This document shows positions 1 to 5,316 of a stretch of DNA of 5,342 nt, in pieces. The notes below the pieces were generated by a model, which saw only the letters and a list, made by a program, of their open reading frames with translations, ran no database searches and was not told where the DNA came from. Positions within the stretch are counted from its first letter, which is position 1. The number at the start of each line of letters is the position of its first letter. Source of the stretch: JBAROU01 sp049642385 (GTDB lineage: Bacteria; Chloroflexota; Dehalococcoidia; DSTF01; RBG-16-68-14); assembly GCA_049642385.1 (NCBI GenBank), contig JBAROU010000222.1:1-5342 (forward strand), given 5' to 3'. The position numbers and the translations under genes are program-made.

Positions 1-152
1 GGCGTGGATTGGTAGCGCTTCGCGCGCGTCAAACGCTCGGCGCCTAGCCAATCGGGCTCGCCGCGCGCGCCCGACAGCGCCGCGATCGCCGACGGATCGA
101 AGGCTGCCGGAGAGAGGCGGACCGGAGTGGCGGTCTGAGCGCCAGTTGTCAT
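1..152 (-). CDS. sufD: SufD, Fe-S cluster assembly protein (5' end only, runs off the left edge)
   Basis: SufD is the partner of SufB in the SufBC2D scaffold complex that assembles Fe-S clusters in the cytoplasm. Only the first 51 residues are in the window (start ATG at 152-150); the rest lies to the left. The visible part has a variable lead of about 25 residues, then a segment reading S-G-A-R-G-E-P-D-W-L followed by an arginine-rich helix. This is the N-terminal signature shared by SufB and SufD (compare M-K-G-E-P-T-W-M in the adjacent SufB). It begins 21 nt after the sufB stop, in the same reading frame. No other start codon exists between that stop and the conserved segment except this ATG, although its ribosome site is poor. 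The assignment rests on the motif plus position directly after sufB; a second SufB-like protein is unlikely. Confidence 0.88.
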   Translation of the reverse strand, partial: MTTGAQTATPVRLSPAAFDPSAIAALSGARGEPDWLGAERLTRAKRYQST

Positions 153-173
153 CGGTGCATGGACGGAATCGGT

Positions 174-1595
174 CTAGCCGACCGCGCCCTCCATCTGGAG
201 CTGGATGAGGCGGTTCATCTCGACCGCGTACTCCATCGGCAGCTCCTTGACGATCGGCTCAACGAAGCCGTTGACGATCATCTTCGCCGCTTCGGCCTCA
301 TCGATGCCGCGGCTCATCAGGTAGAAGAGCTGCTCTTCGCCTAGCTTGCTCACCGACGCTTCATGCCCGATGGTCACGTCTTGCTCGTCGATCTCCATCA
401 GCGGGTAGGTGTCGGAGCGGGAGGCCTCATCCAGGATCAGCGCGTCGCAGCGCACGGTGGACTTCGCGCCCTTCGCGCCCGGGTACACCTTGAGCTGACC
501 GCGGTAGCTGGTGCGGCCGCCGTCCAGGCTGACTGACTTCGAGTTGATCACGGACGTGGTGTTCGGCGCGACGTGAATGCACTTGCCGCCCGCGTCCTGG
601 TGCTGGCCAGCGCCGGCCATCGCCAGCGAGAGGATCTCGCCGTGCGCGCCCGGCTCCATTAGGAACGTGCTCGGGTACTTCATCGTCAGCTTCGAGCCGA
701 GGTTGCCGTCCACCCAACTACCGACGGCGTCGCCGTAGACGGCCATGCGCTTTGTCACCAGGTTGAACACGTTGTCCGACCAGTTCTGGATCGTCGTGTA
801 ACGCACGCGCGAGCCGCGCTTGCAGACGATCTCGACGACAGCGCTGTGGAGCGAGTTGCTCGAGTACGTTGGCGCGGTGCAGCCTTCGACATAGTGGAGG
901 TCTGCGCCCTCGTCGGCGATGATCAACGTCCGCTCAAACTGACCCATGTTCTCCGTGTTGATGCGGAAGTAGGCTTGAAGCGGCATCGGCACCTTTACCC
1001 CCGGCGGCACGTAGATGAAGCTGCCACCAGACCACGTCGCGCTGTTCAGCGCCGCGAACTTGTTGTCGTTCGGCGGCACGATCGTGCCGATGTACTCCTT
1101 CACGAGGTCCGGGTAGTCGCGCACGGCGGTGTCGGTGTCGACGAAGATCACGCCGAGCTTCTTGAGATCCTCGCGGATGTTGTGATAGACGACCTCCGAG
1201 TCGTACTGGGCCTCGACGCCGGAGAGGAACTTGCGTTCCGCCTCGGGAATACCCAGCTTCTCGAACGTGCGCTTGATCTCGGCCGGTACCTCCTCCCACG
1301 TGCGGCCCTGCTCCGCCATGGGCTTGACGTAGTAGAAGATGTCGTCGAAGTCCAGGTCGTAGTTCTGAATGCTGCCACCCCAGAACCCTGTCGGCATCGG
1401 CCGCTCGACAAAGTGGTGGTAGGCCTTGAGCCGGAAGTCGCGCATCCACGTCGGCTCGCCCTTCATCTCCGAGATCTCAGCGACGACGCGCTCGTTCAGG
1501 CCCTTCTTGGTCAGGTTGACCGGCTTGAATTCGGCGTCGTTCCAGCCGTACTTATAGCCTCGGTCACTGACGATGTCTTGGGCTTTCGTAGCCAT
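174..1595 (-). CDS. sufB: SufB, Fe-S cluster assembly scaffold protein
   Basis: SufB is the scaffold subunit of the SufBC2D complex; it receives persulfide sulfur and, with SufD and the SufC ATPase, builds nascent Fe-S clusters. The 473-residue product has full family length. It contains the N-terminal K-G-E-P-T-W-M-R region (about 45-52), the F-W-G-G segment (71-74) and the C-terminal beta-helix core. Cys239 (in E-G-C-T-A-P) and Cys383 (in V-R-C-D-A-L) align with the functional cysteines known as Cys254 and Cys405 in E. coli. His411-Glu412 (in G-H-E-A-S) match E. coli His433-Glu434 with identical spacing from the second cysteine. Cys258 and Cys339 are also present. The ATG at 1595 overlaps the sufC stop by one base (TAATG) and has a strong AGGAGGG site six bases upstream, inside sufC, so it is translationally coupled. 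It ends with TAG. Confidence 0.97.
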   Translation of the reverse strand: MATKAQDIVSDRGYKYGWNDAEFKPVNLTKKGLNERVVAEISEMKGEPTWMRDFRLKAYHHFVERPMPTGFWGGSIQNYDLDFDDIFYYVKPMAEQGRTWEEVPAEIKRTFEKLGIPEAERKFLSGVEAQYDSEVVYHNIREDLKKLGVIFVDTDTAVRDYPDLVKEYIGTIVPPNDNKFAALNSATWSGGSFIYVPPGVKVPMPLQAYFRINTENMGQFERTLIIADEGADLHYVEGCTAPTYSSNSLHSAVVEIVCKRGSRVRYTTIQNWSDNVFNLVTKRMAVYGDAVGSWVDGNLGSKLTMKYPSTFLMEPGAHGEILSLAMAGAGQHQDAGGKCIHVAPNTTSVINSKSVSLDGGRTSYRGQLKVYPGAKGAKSTVRCDALILDEASRSDTYPLMEIDEQDVTIGHEASVSKLGEEQLFYLMSRGIDEAEAAKMIVNGFVEPIVKELPMEYAVEMNRLIQLQMEGAVG

Positions 1596-2392
1596 TACGA
1601 TCCCTCCTGAGCGCCCGCGGTAACAGGCGCGAACTCCTTGGTAATCCAGTCGTAGCCCTGCTTCTCCAGCTCCTGGGCCAGCTCCGGGCCACCCGTCTTG
1701 ACGACGCGACCATCGTAGAAGACGTGCACGATGTCTGGCTTCACGTAGTCGAGGATGCGCTGGTAGTGCGTGATCAACAGCATGCCCAGGTGGTCGCCCC
1801 GGATCGCGTTGATCCCTTCGGCCACCGTGCGCAGCGCATCGATGTCGAGGCCGGAGTCTGTCTCGTCCAACACGGCCATCTCAGGCGTGAGCATTGCCAT
1901 CTGGAGCACCTCGGCGCGCTTCTTCTCGCCGCCGGAGAAGCCTTCGTTCACGTAACGCCGGACGAACGACTGATCCATTTTGAGCATGTCCAACGTCTCA
2001 TCCAGCAGCTTACGGAACTCGCGCACGGGCACATCGCCGCCGCGCCGGGCCTTGAGCGCCGAACGCAGGAAGTTGCCCATCACCACGCCCGGGATGCCCA
2101 CCGGGTACTGGAAGGCCAAGAACAAACCGGCTCGCGCCCGCGCGTCGGGCGCCATACCCAGAATGTCCTCGCCCTTGAACAGCGCGCGACCCTCGGTGAC
2201 CTTGTAGCGTGGGTGTCCCATCAGCGCGTTCGCGAGCGTGCTCTTCCCCGAGCCGTTGGGCCCCATGAGCGCGTGCACTTCGCCCTTGTTCACCTGGAGG
2301 TTGACGCCCTTCAGGATCTCCTTGCCCTCGACGCTGGCGTGGAGGTTCTCGATGCTGAAGATGGGCTGACCGTTGTTGTTCGTTCCTGCCAT
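1595..2392 (-). CDS. sufC: SufC, ATPase subunit of the SUF Fe-S assembly complex
   Basis: SufC is a soluble ABC-type ATPase that binds SufB and SufD and drives the conformational change needed for cluster assembly; it is not a transporter. From the chosen ATG the product is 265 residues, near the usual 250-265. Visible motifs: Walker A G-P-N-G-S-G-K-S-T (44-52), Q-loop Gln95 (F-Q-Y-P), ABC signature F-S-G-G-E-K-K-R (152-159), Walker B with catalytic Asp176-Glu177, the SufC-type E-T-D-S-G-L-D D-loop (177-183) and switch His209 in T-H-Y-Q-R. The T-D-S-G-L-D-I-D form separates SufC from most transporter ATPases. An upstream in-frame ATG at 2449 would add 19 basic residues but lies inside sufR; the ATG at 2392 has GGAG at 2400-2397 and matches normal SufC N-termini, so it is preferred. 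It starts seven bases after the sufR stop. Confidence 0.97.
   Translation of the reverse strand: MAGTNNNGQPIFSIENLHASVEGKEILKGVNLQVNKGEVHALMGPNGSGKSTLANALMGHPRYKVTEGRALFKGEDILGMAPDARARAGLFLAFQYPVGIPGVVMGNFLRSALKARRGGDVPVREFRKLLDETLDMLKMDQSFVRRYVNEGFSGGEKKRAEVLQMAMLTPEMAVLDETDSGLDIDALRTVAEGINAIRGDHLGMLLITHYQRILDYVKPDIVHVFYDGRVVKTGGPELAQELEKQGYDWITKEFAPVTAGAQEGS
1602..1608 (-). promoter_or_regulatory. sufB ribosome binding site inside the sufC end
   Basis: AGGAGGG is a near-perfect Shine-Dalgarno sequence located in the last codons of sufC, six bases before the sufB ATG. It fixes the sufB start and, with the TAATG stop/start overlap, supports translational coupling of SufC and SufB. Confidence 0.88.
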
Positions 2393-2396
2393 GTTG

Positions 2397-2400
2397 CTCC
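2397..2400 (-). promoter_or_regulatory. sufC ribosome binding site overlapping the sufR stop
   Basis: GGAG lies four bases before the sufC ATG. Its first G is the last base of the sufR TAG stop codon (2402-2400), so ribosomes ending sufR sit on the sufC initiation site. This decides the sufC start at 2392 over the upstream ATG at 2449 and implies coupling of SufR and SufC synthesis. Confidence 0.75.
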
Positions 2401-3074
2401 TATCGCGTTGTTTCGCTTCGCTTCGGATGCTTGTCGTCGACCGCCGCAACGATGTACTCGCATGCGGAGTGGCCGTCGGCGATGCGGCTCACCTGTCGTA
2501 CCGGCGCGTGGACCAGCAGCTCGATCGTGCGGCGATCCAGCTCGCACGGACCGGGACCGCCGACAGCGGCCTGACGGTACGGGCAGGCGGAGTTCATGAG
2601 ATGGAAGCCGTCGTCGCGCTTCGCCCAGTCATCGACGATGCCTTCGCCGTGTAGCGCCACGCTCGTGCGCGCGACGCGCTCCTCGAGCGTGCCGGCGGCG
2701 ACGACCTCGGCATCGTGCTCCTGCGCCACGTGCTCAGCAACCGACTCGAAGGCGCTACGCAGCACTTGCTTACCGTCGCGGCCCGCGATCTGCGTCGCGT
2801 CCAGCGAACGCAGGCCATCGTACAGCCGCGATAGTAGGCGAGCGTAGCCAGCCGGCGTGCGCTCTTCCGCCGCCTCCGTCGGGTAAAAGACGAAGGCGGG
2901 GCGGCCGACGCCGTGCCTGTCAGCCCGTACGTCTACCAGCCCTTCGACACGAAGGTGGTCGAGGTGGCGCCGCACGGAGCCCTGGCCAATACCGAGCGAA
3001 TCCGCCAGGTCGGCCACGGTACCACCGCCGCCCACCTGGAGGTGGTGCAAAACCTGCTCTTTTGTGCTCTCCAT
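2400..3074 (-). CDS. sufR: SufR-type Fe-S-sensing transcriptional repressor of the suf operon
   Basis: SufR proteins are winged-helix repressors that bind an Fe-S cluster and, in the cluster-loaded form, repress the suf genes. This 224-residue product has an N-terminal helix-turn-helix (about 4-60: T-V-A-D-L-A-D-S-L-G-I-G-Q-G-S-V-R-R-H-L), a G-R-P-A-F-V-F wing near 58-63, a middle helical region, and three C-terminal cysteines, Cys164-X12-Cys177-X27-Cys205. This spacing lacks the third of the four cysteines of cyanobacterial SufR and, as I recall, equals that of mycobacterial SufR (Rv1460). It is the first gene of the sufR-sufC-sufB-sufD operon, so autoregulation is likely. The ATG at 3074 is chosen because GGAG lies five bases upstream and a promoter ends just before it; GTG at 3077 and TTG at 3098 are in-frame alternatives, the latter upstream of the predicted transcription start. 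A basic tail (K-H-P-K-R) ends the protein. Confidence 0.88.
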   Translation of the reverse strand: MESTKEQVLHHLQVGGGGTVADLADSLGIGQGSVRRHLDHLRVEGLVDVRADRHGVGRPAFVFYPTEAAEERTPAGYARLLSRLYDGLRSLDATQIAGRDGKQVLRSAFESVAEHVAQEHDAEVVAAGTLEERVARTSVALHGEGIVDDWAKRDDGFHLMNSACPYRQAAVGGPGPCELDRRTIELLVHAPVRQVSRIADGHSACEYIVAAVDDKHPKRSETTR

Positions 3075-3083
3075 CACGACTCC

Positions 3084-3112
3084 ATGATAGCGAGCCAAAA
3101 GGAACTAGTCAA
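3084..3112 (-). promoter_or_regulatory. Promoter of the sufR-sufC-sufB-sufD operon
   Basis: Reading on the minus strand, TTGACT (3112-3107) is followed by 17 bases and TATCAT (3089-3084), a close match to the sigma70 consensus with ideal spacing. The predicted transcription start is near 3077, only about three bases before the sufR ATG, so the mRNA would be nearly leaderless. It lies in an A+T-rich island in an otherwise GC-rich window. The half-sites AGTC and GACT (10-base spacer) overlap the -35 and could be part of an operator. I do not see the CAAC-N6-GTTG cyanobacterial SufR site. Confidence 0.7.
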
Positions 3113-3136
3113 GATATATGGACTTAAAATGCATTA

Positions 3137-3146
3137 TTGTGGACAA
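3137..3146. promoter_or_regulatory. Small inverted repeat TTGT-GG-ACAA upstream of the suf promoter
   Basis: A 4-bp inverted repeat with a 2-base centre sits about 25 bases upstream of the suf -35, in the 90-bp gap between the HD-GYP gene and sufR. Short palindromes arise by chance; it is listed only as a possible operator half-pair for SufR or another regulator. Confidence 0.2.
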
Positions 3147-3164
3147 ACTGTTACTGAGAGCTTG

Positions 3165-4433
3165 TTAGGCGGCCCGTGCCCCTAGTTCGTGCGTGTCAGG
3201 CTCCTCGGAGATCTCAGCGACAATCTCGCCGATCGTCCCGCGCTCCCAGAGGGCCACGAAGCTCTCCACGACCATCGGGTCGAGATGCGAGCCCGCCATC
3301 CGCTTCGTCTCCTCGATCGCGGTCTCGGCCGGCCAGGCTTCCTTGTAGGGCCGTTTGCTGATCAGCGCGTCGAAGACGTCCGCCACGGCGACGATGCGGG
3401 CCACAAAGGGGATCTGCTCGCCGGCGATCCCGTCCGGGTAGCCGGAGCCGTCCCAGCGCTCGTGGTGCCAGCGCGCTACCTGTCGCGCAGTCTCGAAGTC
3501 CAGGTTGTCGGCCAGGAGCTCGTCGCCCCAGGCCGTGTGCTTCTGCATGATCTTCCATTCCTCCGGACTGAGCGGACCGGGCTTTTGGAGCACAATATCG
3601 GGTACGTGGGCCTTGCCCACGTCATGAATCATCGATGCATAGGCGATCTCCTGGGCCTCGCGTTCAGAGAAGCCGAGGTAGAGCGCGAGCGCCTTCGAGA
3701 AGAACTGGATGCGGTGCAGGTGCGCACCGGCATCGGTGTCACGCGCTTCCACGAGGCGGGCGAGCATCCCCATCGTCTGGCGGTTCTGCTGCTCAAGGCG
3801 GCGATGCTTCTTCTGGAGCTCGCTCGCCACACCCAACGAGATCAAGCCGATCAGGCCCAGGAAGATCAGCCGGATCGGCAGCTCGGTCTGGTACGCGCTA
3901 TCGCTTGGGAAAAAGACCAATGAGCCAAACGCGAACCAGCCCATCCAGACCGCCGTGTACACGAGAGACCCAACCGGCGCCAGCGAGAATCCACCCGAAA
4001 CGACGTAGACGACAAAGACGAGCCAGATATCGGACGCCGAATCGACCGCGCCCATCTCGTGGAAGACGTACAGCGACGCCAACATCAGAACGAGCGCATC
4101 GAGCAAGAGACCCAGGACGCGCGCCAGGAACTGACGGTCTTTCAGGAAGATCAAGTAGGCCAGCCCGATATCGTACGCGAGCGCCACCGCGCAAGCGCCC
4201 ACCACGACGGGCCAACCAGGGATGTGCATCTTCTGAATGGGCAGGACGGCGATGACCACGGCTGCTACGACGGCACGACGAATCACGTCCTGCTTCTGCG
4301 CGGCCGGTTCCGTTGGCCCGAGGGCAAGATGAGCCGCCTCACCCAGCCAGAGCCGCAGGCGGCGCCTCGGAACGCCGTCGTCGCGGGACTGGGTGGGACG
4401 CCCATTGGTCGGTAGCGTCTCGATTGCACCCAT
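3165..4433 (-). CDS. Membrane-anchored HD-GYP domain protein, predicted cyclic-di-GMP phosphodiesterase
   Basis: HD-GYP proteins hydrolyse the second messenger cyclic-di-GMP at a di- or tri-metal centre. This 422-residue product has a soluble basic N-terminus (1-50), about six hydrophobic segments (roughly 51-66, 74-97, 103-124, 136-152, 155-175, 186-204), a short charged helix likely forming a coiled coil (204-230), then a cytoplasmic HD-GYP domain (about 225-397). The domain shows H238, the H-D-V-G-K motif (270-274), K-P-G (284-286), H299, H-H-E (323-325), D-G-S-G-Y-P (328-333) and A-D-V-F-D (351-355), so the catalytic set looks intact. No GGDEF or known ligand-binding domain is visible; the membrane part is an unrecognised sensor. 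The ATG at 4433 is immediately preceded by an in-frame TGA, so the start cannot be further upstream; no clear ribosome site is seen. The gene ends 90 bp before sufR with no obvious terminator. Confidence 0.93.
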   Translation of the reverse strand: MGAIETLPTNGRPTQSRDDGVPRRRLRLWLGEAAHLALGPTEPAAQKQDVIRRAVVAAVVIAVLPIQKMHIPGWPVVVGACAVALAYDIGLAYLIFLKDRQFLARVLGLLLDALVLMLASLYVFHEMGAVDSASDIWLVFVVYVVSGGFSLAPVGSLVYTAVWMGWFAFGSLVFFPSDSAYQTELPIRLIFLGLIGLISLGVASELQKKHRRLEQQNRQTMGMLARLVEARDTDAGAHLHRIQFFSKALALYLGFSEREAQEIAYASMIHDVGKAHVPDIVLQKPGPLSPEEWKIMQKHTAWGDELLADNLDFETARQVARWHHERWDGSGYPDGIAGEQIPFVARIVAVADVFDALISKRPYKEAWPAETAIEETKRMAGSHLDPMVVESFVALWERGTIGEIVAEISEEPDTHELGARAA

Positions 4434-4488
4434 TCATACTGTTTTTCGGCAGCACGGGGCTTACAAACAAGAGGCAACAGCGCGTCAG

Positions 4489-4508
4489 GTTGACAACACT
4501 ATGTCAAC
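4489..4508. promoter_or_regulatory. Perfect inverted repeat GTTGACA-N6-TGTCAAC, candidate operator
   Basis: Two exact 7-bp complementary arms flank a 6-base centre (ACACTA), giving a 20-bp dyad about two helix turns long, the size of a typical dimer-binding operator. It lies 55 bp upstream of the HD-GYP start, within regulatory reach of that gene. The arms contain TTGACA, which also occurs in the palindrome before the tandem winged-helix gene (5286-5298), so binding by that regulator is possible but unproven. The 6-base loop and lack of a T-tract argue against a terminator. Confidence 0.5.
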
Positions 4509-4598
4509 TTCAGATTCGGAATGTGTGCTTTTCTCCAGCGCAAGGTGCCTGCGGAGTGAGGGAATACCCCTACTAGCCGCAAAGGAGTGGTGCGGTCG

Positions 4599-4611
4599 GC
4601 GCGATTCGCGC
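4599..4611 (-). terminator. Weak GC stem just after the regulator stop
   Basis: GCGCG-N3-CGCGC can form a 5-bp stem with a 3-base loop, starting five bases after the TGA stop (4618-4616) of the winged-helix regulator. There is no T-tract after it in the transcription direction, so it is at best a weak or Rho-assisted stop; such stems are common by chance in GC-rich DNA. Confidence 0.2.
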
Positions 4612-4615
4612 GGCA

Positions 4616-5278
4616 TCACACCGCTGGCTGGAGCGCCAGCAAGGCTTTCATCAGTGAGGCGACGAAGGCATCGGGGACCAGGTCGGGCGCGGTGCCCTCC
4701 CGGCGAAACGAGGCGAGGTCAGCGAAGTTCACCGAGTAGCTGTTGCGCCTACCACGTCGCTCCTGCGCGATAATGCCGGACTCGCGCAGGTCGCGCAGCA
4801 TCACGTGCGTCGCGCGCTCCGTGATGCCAACGGCCTGCGATATCTCGCGCACGGTGGAGTGCGCGTGCTGCGTCACGTAGATCAGACAGAGCGCATGGGT
4901 CGTGAGGAATCCCCAACGCCGGTTGGGCGGTTCCGCGTTGGGGGGCAAGCCGTTCACACTCGGACTACCGCCGGCGATCTGTGAGAGGCCGCGGAGCGTC
5001 GCGTCCATCAGCGAGTCTGGGATCTCCATATGAGACGCGCCCCAGGGCCTGTGGCGAGCCAGGGCGGCCAGGTCCACATCGTTTACGTTCTGACGGCCAT
5101 CCCGTTCGGTCCGCAGGATGCCCGCGCGACGCAGGTCGCTCAGCACACCGATCGTCGCACGCTCGGTGATGCCCGACGCGAGGGCGATTTCACGCACTGT
5201 AGACCGCGGATTTCGCGCCACCTGCACGAGCGCGTGCGCGTGGTTTGTGAGGAAACCCCAGGCGCCCAAGAATCTCAC
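4616..5278 (-). CDS. Tandem winged-helix transcriptional regulator (two fused copies of one DNA-binding domain)
   Basis: The product (220 residues from GTG 5278, or 217 from TTG 5269) is an internal duplication. Residues 7-77 and 122-192 align without gaps with about 39 of 71 identities by hand. Both copies start W-G-F-L-T-x-H-A and carry S-T-V-R-E-I then G-I-T-E-R-A-T (the helix-turn-helix) and a wing E-R-x-G-R-x-N. After each copy comes a related helix beginning I/V-P-D, so each unit is about 95 residues, joined by a Pro/Asn/Gly-rich linker (103-120). Single-copy proteins of this MarR/ArsR-like winged-helix type are common in Actinomycetota and Chloroflexota, as I recall. Here one chain probably acts as a pseudo-dimer. 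The first wing (E-R-D-G-R-Q-N) is less basic than the second (E-R-R-G-R-R-N). No ligand-binding domain or metal-site cysteines are seen. The ribosome site favours TTG 5269. The upstream palindrome and divergent promoter suggest autoregulation and control of an outward gene. Confidence 0.85.
   Translation of the reverse strand: MRFLGAWGFLTNHAHALVQVARNPRSTVREIALASGITERATIGVLSDLRRAGILRTERDGRQNVNDVDLAALARHRPWGASHMEIPDSLMDATLRGLSQIAGGSPSVNGLPPNAEPPNRRWGFLTTHALCLIYVTQHAHSTVREISQAVGITERATHVMLRDLRESGIIAQERRGRRNSYSVNFADLASFRREGTAPDLVPDAFVASLMKALLALQPAV
4703..4915 (-). repeat. Second winged-helix copy of the tandem regulator
   Basis: Encodes residues 122-192, the C-terminal copy, offset by exactly 115 residues from the first. 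It contains G-I-T-E-R-A-T in the helix-turn-helix and a strongly basic wing, and looks like the better-preserved DNA contact. Confidence 0.85.
5048..5260 (-). repeat. First winged-helix copy of the tandem regulator
   Basis: Encodes residues 7-77, the N-terminal copy. It shares about 55 percent of residues with the second copy by hand alignment, without gaps. The wing carries extra acidic residues (D60, D67, D69), suggesting weaker or different DNA contact. Confidence 0.85.
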
Positions 5279-5281
5279 CTC
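5275..5281 (-). promoter_or_regulatory. Ribosome binding site that favours the TTG start at 5269
   Basis: GAGGTGA on the minus strand is fully complementary to the 3' end of 16S rRNA and lies five bases before a TTG codon at 5269-5267. The GTG at 5278 lies inside this motif and has no other ribosome site, so the TTG, giving a protein starting L-G-A-W-G-F-L (initiating as Met), is the likelier start. Confidence 0.65.
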
Positions 5282-5285
5282 GAGG

Positions 5286-5298
5286 GGCTTGACAAGCC
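5286..5298. promoter_or_regulatory. 13-bp palindrome GGCTTG-A-CAAGCC over the outward -35, candidate operator
   Basis: Two exact 6-bp arms flank one central base. It covers the -35 of the outward promoter and falls at about +4 to +16 of the predicted regulator transcript, so a protein bound here could block both directions. The neighbouring tandem winged-helix protein is the obvious candidate; this is inferred from position only. Confidence 0.55.
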
Positions 5299-5316
5299 TA
5301 TTTAATGTATTATAAT
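5289..5316 (+). promoter_or_regulatory. Full-consensus sigma70 promoter pointing out of the right edge
   Basis: On the plus strand TTGACA (5289-5294), a 16-base spacer and TATAAT (5311-5316) match the consensus at all twelve positions. The predicted start is about 5323, and no plus-strand gene follows inside the window, so it should serve a gene or RNA beginning beyond 5342. It is divergent from the tandem winged-helix regulator. Confidence 0.75.
5309..5314 (-). promoter_or_regulatory. -10 box of the tandem regulator gene, shared with the outward promoter
   Basis: TATAAT on the minus strand, with a predicted start near 5302 and a leader of 24-33 bases. The -35 at 17-base spacing (GTGCTA, 5337-5332) matches only three of six consensus positions. 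The box overlaps the plus-strand TATAAT within the 8-bp palindrome ATTATAAT (5309-5316), so the two promoters cannot be occupied at once. Confidence 0.5.

Larger units (their letters stand above)
4434..4615. other. 182-bp intergenic region between the regulator and the HD-GYP gene
   Basis: It holds the 20-bp inverted repeat at 4489-4508 and, next to the regulator stop, a short GC stem. I could not find a convincing -35/-10 pair for the HD-GYP gene: TTGACA occurs on both strands within the inverted repeat, but no -10 lies 16-18 bases downstream of either copy. No GEMM-type cyclic-di-GMP riboswitch, tRNA or other RNA was recognised. Confidence 0.6.

Noticed and set aside
846..1610. Plus-strand open frame of 254 codons antisense to sufB
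   Set aside because: Lies opposite a fully conserved SufB, shows no recognisable domain, and is the type of long antisense frame expected in GC-rich coding DNA.
1724..2599. Plus-strand open frame of 291 codons antisense to sufC and the end of sufR
   Set aside because: Spans two genes on the other strand; the His/Val/Arg-rich translation is typical of a shadow frame and has no motif.
3075..3164. Cyanobacterial-type SufR operator CAAC-N6-GTTG
   Set aside because: Not present on either strand in the suf promoter region; only weaker inverted repeats were found.
3189..3923. Plus-strand open frame of 244 codons antisense to the HD-GYP domain
   Set aside because: Its frame mirrors the codon bias of the HD-GYP gene; no domain, no ribosome site.
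4490..4507. TTGACA on both strands as -35 boxes of promoters in the intergenic gap
   Set aside because: No -10-like hexamer 16-18 bases downstream in either direction; they are better explained as arms of the inverted repeat.
4434..4615. Cyclic-di-GMP riboswitch before the HD-GYP gene
   Set aside because: The conserved GEMM blocks were looked for and not seen.
4590..4739. Short plus-strand frame from GTG 4590 with an AAAGGAG upstream
   Set aside because: Spacing from the motif is tight, the frame of about 50 codons is antisense to the conserved regulator, and the translation shows nothing recognisable.
4393..4773. Plus-strand frame of 126 codons crossing the intergenic gap, with an internal ATG at 4501
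   Set aside because: It runs antisense into the regulator gene, is Arg/Ser-rich at its end, and has no ribosome site at the ATG; the ATG belongs to the inverted repeat.
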